A stretch of DNA of 6,294 nt. Origin: Patescibacteria group bacterium (lineage in GTDB: Bacteria; Patescibacteriota; Patescibacteriia; Patescibacteriales; VMTK01). Each line of letters opens with the position of its first letter. The first letter of the stretch is position 1. Below are positions 1-4,225 of this stretch, piece after piece. The stretch lies in NCBI GenBank assembly GCA_018896595.1, contig JAHIME010000036.1:1-6294 (forward strand). Direction: 5' to 3'. Below the pieces are notes generated by a model. That model was not told where the DNA came from and did no database searches. It saw only the letters and a list, made by a program, of their open reading frames with translations. A program made the translations under genes and the position numbers.

Positions 1-1746
1 GAATCTGGTTTCAAACATGATCGTATAATCGCTGCCCACTTTTCTCGGCGATTGAATGGAAAATATTTGAGGCAGTTTTTCTTTCAATTCTTTGCTCAGT
101 TTTGCCATATTCTTCGCGTAAATTTCTTTTTTAATTTTACCTTCCACATATTCGCGGCGGAGCTTGTCAATTTTTTTCATATGCTCGGTTATGTCAACCG
201 GCGGCATAATCACTCGCTTCGCGCTGCCGCCCATTAAATTTTCTATGCCGTAAAATGTTTCGCCGACAGCCATACCATTAGAATCAATAATAACCTCGTG
301 CAATGACTTGTCATGGTCCGAACCGCGGGATTTAACCAAAATCAACGCCCGTTTCATCTGGCCTTCCAGCTCAATGTATTTCAGAATAATAATGTTGTCG
401 GTCGCGGTGGAAAGATGCGTTTCGGTGATTTGCGAAACATCAAGCAAAGACGCGGTAGTGTTGGTCATAATTGATGTTACGCCCTGGCTTTTTAGATATG
501 TGTTAAGACCGACAGTGAACTCGCGGAACCTGTCTGGCGGATAAATGCGCTCCAATGCTGAAAGAGAATCAATCACAAACCGCTTGACACTCACTTCTTC
601 AATAATATCCCTGATTCTCTTAAAATGCTCTTCGGGCTTCAATTCTTCCGGCACCGAAGTAAAAAGACGCACCAGTCCTTCTTTCACATATTTTCTTAAA
701 TCCTGTCCAAAGCTCTCGGCATTGCGAAAGAGCTGTTCGTCTGATTCTTCAAAAGCGATCAGCAGCCCTTTCTCGCCTTTTCGAGCGCCTTCCAGAATAA
801 AATGGAGTCCCAAAACTGTTTTGCCCGCGCCGCTCGCGCCGCTAACCAAAGTGGTGGAAAGCTCATAAACTCCGCCAAAGAACATTTTATCCAGCCCGGG
901 AACGCCAAGAGAAAGTTTTTTATTGGATGATATCTGTCCCTTGTAAGACGGCTTCGGGCGGGGAAATACATTCATGCCATTGGCCAGCACCAAAAGCGGA
1001 GTGTCCTGCGTTTCGTGCGATGTTCCGCGAAATTTCAGAATTTCAACCGATCGTTTGCGATCGCCGCGCACCGTATCAAGATAGTTATGCAAGAGCACGA
1101 CATTGTCAGAAACAAATTCTTCCACGCCAAACCGGGCAATTTGCTCTTTTTCTTCGGTTACGCGCTCAGCAGTTAAAATAGCTGTTACGCCCATCTTCTT
1201 TAATCGAGCGGTGATACGGTAAAGCTCGCGCCTGATAATCGCTTGGTCGCTATAGCGGGGAAACAAAGCCGAGATGGAATCAAGCGTTACTCGCTTGGCC
1301 TTGATTTTTTTAATGGCGTATAATATGCGCGCCAAAAAGGCGCCCAAATCAAACTCGCCGACTTCTATAGTTTCATCTTCCGAGGGCGAAGCGTCAACAA
1401 AAAGAAATTTTCCCTCGTCAATCCATTTCTGCAGATCCCAGCCGAAACTTTTCATATTCCTGATGATGTCTTCGGGGGTTTCTTCAAATGTCACAAACAC
1501 CGCCGGCTCATTTTTTTCAAGCCCGCCAATCAAAAACTGCATGGCGAAAATAGTCTTGCCAGAACCGGAAGTCCCTGCCAGCAATGTGGTGCGGCCTTTT
1601 GGTATGCCGCCGTGCGCGATTTCGTCAAAACCCGCCATCTTTGTCGCGATCTTCTCCAATCCGGTAGTCGTAACATTTTTCCCCGAGCCGATTCCCTCGC
1701 TCGGATGCGGTTTGTACCCTGTTTTTTTCTTTTGTTTTGTTGCCAT
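1..1746 (-). CDS. kaiC: Two-domain KaiC-like ATPase, C-terminus cut by the window edge
   Basis: This RecA-fold ATPase has the two tandem domains of KaiC; 582 codons are visible and no stop is reached. Domain 1 has a P-loop GTSGSGKT (58-65), a catalytic Glu pair in FEET (88-89), Walker B VTLDS (Asp156) and the KaiC-like stretch EILKFRGTSH (235-244). Domain 2 has GASGAGKT (303-310), AFEES (Glu333-Glu334), Walker B VIDSLSAL (Asp393) and ITETHLSTATD (440-450), which matches the KaiC CII phosphorylation region. Known KaiC is a cytoplasmic hexamer; cyanobacterial KaiC is the clock ATPase/kinase and other homologues act as signalling ATPases. After about residue 507 there is a charged, mostly helical tail of at least 75 residues, more than in Synechococcus KaiC (519 aa in total, from memory). 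I chose the ATG at 1744-1746; an in-frame ATG at 1801-1803 would add 19 residues, and neither has a clear Shine-Dalgarno. It follows cheD by about 120 bp. The family is certain; a clock role is not implied. Confidence 0.93.
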   Translation of the reverse strand, partial: MATKQKKKTGYKPHPSEGIGSGKNVTTTGLEKIATKMAGFDEIAHGGIPKGRTTLLAGTSGSGKTIFAMQFLIGGLEKNEPAVFVTFEETPEDIIRNMKSFGWDLQKWIDEGKFLFVDASPSEDETIEVGEFDLGAFLARILYAIKKIKAKRVTLDSISALFPRYSDQAIIRRELYRITARLKKMGVTAILTAERVTEEKEQIARFGVEEFVSDNVVLLHNYLDTVRGDRKRSVEILKFRGTSHETQDTPLLVLANGMNVFPRPKPSYKGQISSNKKLSLGVPGLDKMFFGGVYELSTTLVSGASGAGKTVLGLHFILEGARKGEKGLLIAFEESDEQLFRNAESFGQDLRKYVKEGLVRLFTSVPEELKPEEHFKRIRDIIEEVSVKRFVIDSLSALERIYPPDRFREFTVGLNTYLKSQGVTSIMTNTTASLLDVSQITETHLSTATDNIIILKYIELEGQMKRALILVKSRGSDHDKSLHEVIIDSNGMAVGETFYGIENLMGGSAKRVIMPPVDITEHMKKIDKLRREYVEGKIKKEIYAKNMAKLSKELKEKLPQIFSIQSPRKVGSDYTIMFETRF

Positions 1747-1764
1747 ATTATTTATTAATTTATT

Positions 1765-1797
1765 AATTTTATCAAATTTTACAATTTTATCAAATTT
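1765..1797. repeat. Two direct repeats of a 15-bp unit before kaiC
   Basis: The 15-mer aattttatcaaattt occurs exactly at 1765-1779 and again at 1783-1797, a period of 18 bp. Because 18 is a multiple of three, the repeat stays open in the kaiC frame. From the upstream ATG (1801-1803) it would read as two KFDKI units. It is either an AT-rich spacer repeat or an N-terminal extension. Confidence 0.8.
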
Positions 1798-1816
1798 TTT
1801 CATTGAATTTTAGCAA

Positions 1817-1845
1817 GTTATGCCTGCTCAAATTCATTTTGCCAA
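1817..1845 (-). promoter_or_regulatory. Candidate sigma-70 promoter for kaiC
   Basis: On the minus strand, TTGGCA (1840-1845) resembles a -35 box with one mismatch. It lies 17 bases from CATAAC (1817-1822), a weak -10 with four of six matches. Transcription would begin near 1810, giving a leader of about 65 bases to the ATG at 1746, or almost none to the ATG at 1803. The spacing is ideal but the -10 is poor, so this is a candidate only. Confidence 0.3.
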
Positions 1846-1869
1846 TAACCGTTAATATGTTAAAATGTC

Positions 1870-2406
1870 TCATATCTTCGTCTTCACTTCCACGATGCCG
1901 GTAGTCAGATCAAAATCGGCTGATCGTCCGCAGTTCTCGCCGGTATCAGTGGCAACAACTTTTATTCCCTCTTCTTCCAATTTCTTTTTGGCCGCTTCCA
2001 CATTTTGAGTTCCGATTGAATTTGGATTTTTGTCAAAAACTTCAAACATACTCGCGCCGCCCACAAGCTTGGCTTCCATCCTTTCTTTAGGCGCTCCCAA
2101 TTTCGCCAGCTCAACAATCATAGCGTCAATGGCATCCTCAACATATCGCAGGCTCGCGCTGAAATTCGCGGAATCTAACGCCGAACTACGCTGATCCCTT
2201 CTGCGTTCTTCCGCGTTAATTTCCGCGTTTTTTTGCGTTGCCGCAGGCAGCATTGAATGAGCCATAGCGCCAATTCGCCCGATGGGATCATAAAGAGTTA
2301 TCACAACGCACGAGCCGATCCCGCTCGACCGAAGAATATGAGGATTGGTTGCGATTTTCATATCGGACATTGATACCTCTATTATTTTTGAATCAGGTTC
2401 AAACAT
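1870..2406 (-). CDS. cheD: CheD, chemoreceptor glutamine deamidase
   Basis: CheD hydrolyses the side-chain amide of specific glutamines in chemoreceptors and, in several bacteria and archaea, binds CheC and stimulates its phosphatase. The 178-residue protein shows the family signatures: GIGSCV with nucleophile Cys33, AHSMLP with His50, EAKLVGGASMFE (111-122), IGTQNVEAAKKKL (131-143) and a DTGENCGRS segment (154-162). Cys33 and His50 are 17 apart, as are Cys27 and His44 of Thermotoga maritima CheD. The third residue, Thr21 there, corresponds to Ser27 here. The protein is about 20 residues longer than T. maritima CheD, and nearly all the excess lies at 54-85, where the DNA carries a palindromic element. 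The ATG at 2404-2406 fits the family N-terminus; a GAG about 10 bases upstream is only a weak ribosome site. It lies between cheC and kaiC on the same strand, with AT-rich spacers of about 160 and 120 bp. Confidence 0.95.
   Translation of the reverse strand: MFEPDSKIIEVSMSDMKIATNPHILRSSGIGSCVVITLYDPIGRIGAMAHSMLPAATQKNAEINAEERRRDQRSSALDSANFSASLRYVEDAIDAMIVELAKLGAPKERMEAKLVGGASMFEVFDKNPNSIGTQNVEAAKKKLEEEGIKVVATDTGENCGRSADFDLTTGIVEVKTKI
2155..2227. repeat. 73-bp imperfect palindromic element inside cheD
   Basis: The ends are cgcgctgaaattcgcgg (2155-2171) and ccgcgttaatttccgcg (2211-2227). The second, reverse-complemented, matches the first except for two 2-base offsets, so they form terminal inverted repeats. 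In between, short motifs of the form gcg-tt/gaa recur, such as ctgcgttcttccgcg. The translated segment (about residues 60-84, rich in Arg, Ser, Ala and Glu) coincides with the only part of CheD that has no counterpart in T. maritima CheD. It resembles palindromic elements that insert in frame into coding genes, such as the Rickettsia palindromic elements, though no sequence relationship to those is claimed. Confidence 0.6.
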
Positions 2407-2564
2407 TTTGTTATTCTCAAATTTTTAATTTCTAATTTTGAATTTTGATTGAATTTTTAATGACTGAATTTTGAAACAGCATATTGGGATAAAAACGATT
2501 TTCGTTTAAAAATTCATTCATTCGAGTTTGATTCGAAATTCGAAATTCATAATTCGAAATTTAC
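2407..2564. other. AT-rich repeat-filled spacer between cheC and cheD
   Basis: No gene is visible. Near the cheC end, attcgaaat occurs three times (2531-2539, 2538-2546, 2552-2560), each centred on the palindrome ttcgaa. Near cheD, variants of aattttgaattt and aatttttaat recur between about 2417 and 2475. A small hairpin, aaacga-ttt-tcgttt (2493-2507), followed on the minus strand by a short T run, could be a weak terminator. No convincing promoter was found. Confidence 0.6.
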
Positions 2565-3224
2565 TTATTCCGCCATATCCCGTCCGCCTGATATTTTTTT
2601 AAGCGATCCGAGAACTTTCGCGGCCGACTCCGTGTCCAGAAGAAGAACAAAATAAGCTTTGATCTTTTCTGTCGCTGTTGTTGTTGTTGTGCCCATCCCA
2701 AAGTCAATTTCAAAAGCAACCGTATCCGAAACTCCTTTTTTTATAAATCCCGCCAGCATAAAATCAATCGTGGCTTTCAGCATATTCGTGGCAATATCGG
2801 GAATTGATTCCACCATATTGATCGTCAGATAATCGGAAATCGCCGCCAGAAACGAGCCGGCGATTATATTGCCCGATTCTTTAAGAGCGGACTTGTCAAG
2901 CTCGGCTAATTGGGCGGTTGAACCGATTTCTCTTTTGGCTAAAAGGTCGGCTATATTTAAAGCTGATTTTTGCGGATAAACAAGCGCGAGACTGCCATTG
3001 ACATCGCCTTTGATTTCCATAATAACGGTGGTTACCATATCTTCCGGCGAACCTACAATCTCGGGTATTTTTTCAACGGGCAATGTCCTTACCGCCAGAG
3101 CCATCACCTCGGTTTCTTGATTAATTAACTTAGAAAGGGACACCGACGCCTTTTTCGCGCCCTCATGCGCCATTTTTTCAAACGCCGCAATTCCTTCTTT
3201 TGTAAGCTGGTTTTTTGTTTCCAT
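2565..3224 (-). CDS. cheC: CheC-type CheY-phosphate phosphatase with one intact active site
   Basis: CheC/CheX/FliY proteins remove the phosphate from CheY-P and so reset the chemotaxis signal; CheC also binds CheD. The 219-residue product has the family layout: an N-terminal helix, the GDVNGSLALVYP strand pair (73-84), then the signature ELDKSALKESGNIIAG (108-123), whose Glu116 and Asn119 are the catalytic pair. The matching pseudo-symmetrical N-terminal motif is lost: where T. maritima CheC has KEIGNIGAGNAATA, this protein has EKMAHEGAKKASVS (16-29), so Lys17 and His20 replace Glu and Asn. It should therefore hydrolyse at one site only, as some CheC classes do. The C-terminal half matches CheC in length and strand pattern but carries a run of five threonines (179-183). 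The ATG at 3222-3224 has no Shine-Dalgarno; the upstream sequence is a tandem AT repeat. CheX-like naming is possible; the phosphatase family is clear. Confidence 0.88.
   Translation of the reverse strand: METKNQLTKEGIAAFEKMAHEGAKKASVSLSKLINQETEVMALAVRTLPVEKIPEIVGSPEDMVTTVIMEIKGDVNGSLALVYPQKSALNIADLLAKREIGSTAQLAELDKSALKESGNIIAGSFLAAISDYLTINMVESIPDIATNMLKATIDFMLAGFIKKGVSDTVAFEIDFGMGTTTTTATEKIKAYFVLLLDTESAAKVLGSLKKISGGRDMAE
2676..2690. repeat. Trinucleotide repeat (five tgt units) in cheC
   Basis: Five consecutive tgt units encode the Thr run at residues 179-183 of the CheC-like protein, in a loop before the last strands. Gain or loss of a unit would keep the reading frame, so this tract could vary in length between strains without destroying the gene. 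Confidence 0.75.
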
Positions 3225-3232
3225 GGATTTTG

Positions 3233-3262
3233 TAAATTAGTAAATTAGTAATTTGTAATTAG
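3233..3262. repeat. Short tandem AT repeat in the cheC leader
   Basis: Two exact taaattag units (3233-3240, 3241-3248) are followed by the variants taatttg (3249-3255) and taattag (3256-3262). The array begins eight bases upstream of the cheC start codon, where a ribosome site would be expected, and contains nothing like AGGAGG on the minus strand. Confidence 0.7.
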
Positions 3263-3292
3263 TGATATTTGATAAGTCGGGATATTTGAGCT

Positions 3293-3472
3293 CCCCCTTT
3301 GAAAAAAAAAGGGGGGGGTTGGGGGGATTTCCGGGCTTGACTACGGCTATATCATCAAAATAATATTCTTCGCTTATCTTGCGATAAATACAGTTCTATT
3401 TGAAATCAATAGATTTATTTTTCTTTTAAGACGCGAGGCGGAAATCCCCCTCGCCCCCTTTGATAAAGGGGG
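3293..3472. repeat. MITE-like 180-bp element: two G/C-run palindromes in opposite orientation
   Basis: The left arm (3293-3331) runs ccccctttg, an A tract, a long G run, ttggggggatttccg. The right arm (3439-3472) is its inverted counterpart: cggaaatccccctcg followed by ccccctttgataaaggggg. Each arm holds its own hairpin (ccccctt against aaggggg), and the arms can also pair with each other across about 107 bp of AT-rich sequence with no ORF of note. With the flanks it fills the 274-bp gap between cheA' and cheC. Long terminal inverted repeats and no coding capacity suggest a non-autonomous mobile element or paired intergenic palindromes. I see no clear target-site duplication. The right-hand hairpin (3454-3472) could slow transcription leaving cheA', but it lacks a T tract. 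Confidence 0.6.
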
Positions 3473-3498
3473 AAATTATTATCTATAATCGTGAATTT

Positions 3499-4074
3499 CT
3501 AAACCAAAGTCGTCACATCCAATATCAGCGCCGGCTTTCCATCTCCGAGAAAAGTCACTCCTTCAAATCCCATTGTTTTTTTTAATATTCCTTTTAACGG
3601 CTTGACGACTATGTCTTGCTCGGAAATCATCTCGTCTATTATCAAGCCGACTGAAGAAAAATTCTCCCTTTTGGCGATAACCATTAATTCCGCCTGCTGC
3701 TTAAGCTGTAATTCTTCTTCGGTAAGAAACAGCCCTTTTCTTTTTTTCAAACCAAACAATTCATCCATCCTTATTACGGGAATATCCCGGCCTTCAACCA
3801 CCGCCACCTCTTGATCAAACGCCTTTTTGATATTCTTGGCGGGCACGCGAACCGAACGATCAACCTGCGAAAATGGAAGGGCGAATATTTGATTGGATAC
3901 CCGCACAAGCAGAGCATGAATAATGGCGAGGGTAAGCGGAAGAATTAGCGTGAAGCTTGTTTTTCCGTCCGCCGACTTCAGAACAACATTTCCGCCGAGC
4001 CCTTCAATGACCGTCCTGACGACAGAAAGGCCGATTCCGCGCCCGGATGTTTCGGTAACTTTTTCTTTCGCAAA
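3499..4074 (-). pseudogene. cheA: CheA histidine kinase, 5'-truncated remnant (end of ATPase domain plus P5)
   Basis: The frame is open for 191 residues back to an in-frame TAG at 4075-4077. Residues 9-19 (TSGRGIGLSVV) are the G2 box of the CheA ATPase domain, and GKTSFTLILPLTLAI (37-51) is its G3/exit segment. From about 54 on is the CheW-like P5 domain, with LLVRV, ALPF and VIRMDELFG, ending in LILDVTTLV as CheA proteins do. P5 docks the kinase to CheW and receptors. Missing are the phosphorylated P1 His domain, P2, the P3 dimer helices and the N, G1 and F boxes of P4; a whole CheA usually exceeds 600 residues. None of these is found in the bases up to the helicase gene. As it stands the fragment cannot bind ATP or transfer phosphate. 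A GTG at 3904-3906 could in principle start a P5-only, CheW-like protein of 135 residues, but no ribosome site supports it. Truncation by rearrangement or an assembly join are both possible. Confidence 0.88.
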
Positions 4075-4077
4075 CTA

Positions 4078-4225
4078 TATTCCCGCGGAAAAATAAAATT
4101 TGGCGATTAAAAAACAGAGCGATTAAAAATCGCTCTGATATTTTGATATTTTACCCGTTTGCTTTTAGGCTTCGCCAGATTTTTCGGCGAGCGGACGGCG
4201 GGACTTTCAGTTATCAATTTCGTCT
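4078..4225. other. Junction spacer between helicase and cheA remnant
   Basis: No gene is recognised. It holds the helicase terminator, a second minor inverted repeat tcgcc/ggcga (4172-4176 and 4186-4190) in a GC-richer patch, and an AT-rich stretch up to the point where CheA homology starts. The eleven bases gcgattaaaaa occur twice in direct orientation (4103-4113 and 4119-4129 overlap the hairpin). No trace of the CheA N or G1 boxes appears in any frame. Confidence 0.6.
4109..4137 (-). terminator. Rho-independent terminator of the helicase gene
   Basis: On the minus strand a perfect 10-bp stem, cagagcgatt with aatcgctctg, closes a 3-base loop and is followed at once by six T residues (4109-4114). 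It lies about 90 bases beyond the helicase stop codon and before the cheA remnant. It should therefore end the helicase message and isolate the chemotaxis genes from it. The other strand has only a looser T-rich sequence after the stem. Confidence 0.85.

Noticed and set aside
52..1181. Several short open frames on both strands (plus 52-237, 308-544, 545-868, 927-1181; minus 759-971)
   Set aside because: All overlap the kaiC coding frame and show no domain or start signal; they are shadows of it.
1274..1813. 179-codon open frame on the plus strand
   Set aside because: It lies wholly opposite kaiC and its start codon region. The minus-strand frame encodes an unmistakable KaiC, and the plus-strand translation is Ser/Phe/Pro-rich without family features.
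3454..3472. Hairpin after cheA' as a rho-independent terminator
   Set aside because: The 8-bp stem ccccctttgataaaggggg is strong but no T tract follows on the minus strand, and it is better explained as part of the inverted-repeat element.
3499..3906. Stand-alone 135-residue CheW-like protein from a GTG
   Set aside because: The frame continues upstream for 56 codons of clear CheA ATPase-domain sequence and joins P5 exactly as in CheA; no ribosome site precedes the GTG.
4070..4100. Shifted frame reading IFPREYS just upstream of the cheA break, resembling the F box
   Set aside because: The match is short, needs a frameshift, and no N or G1 box lies before it. The in-frame reading FSAGI before the TAG is equally suggestive, so neither proves that homology continues.
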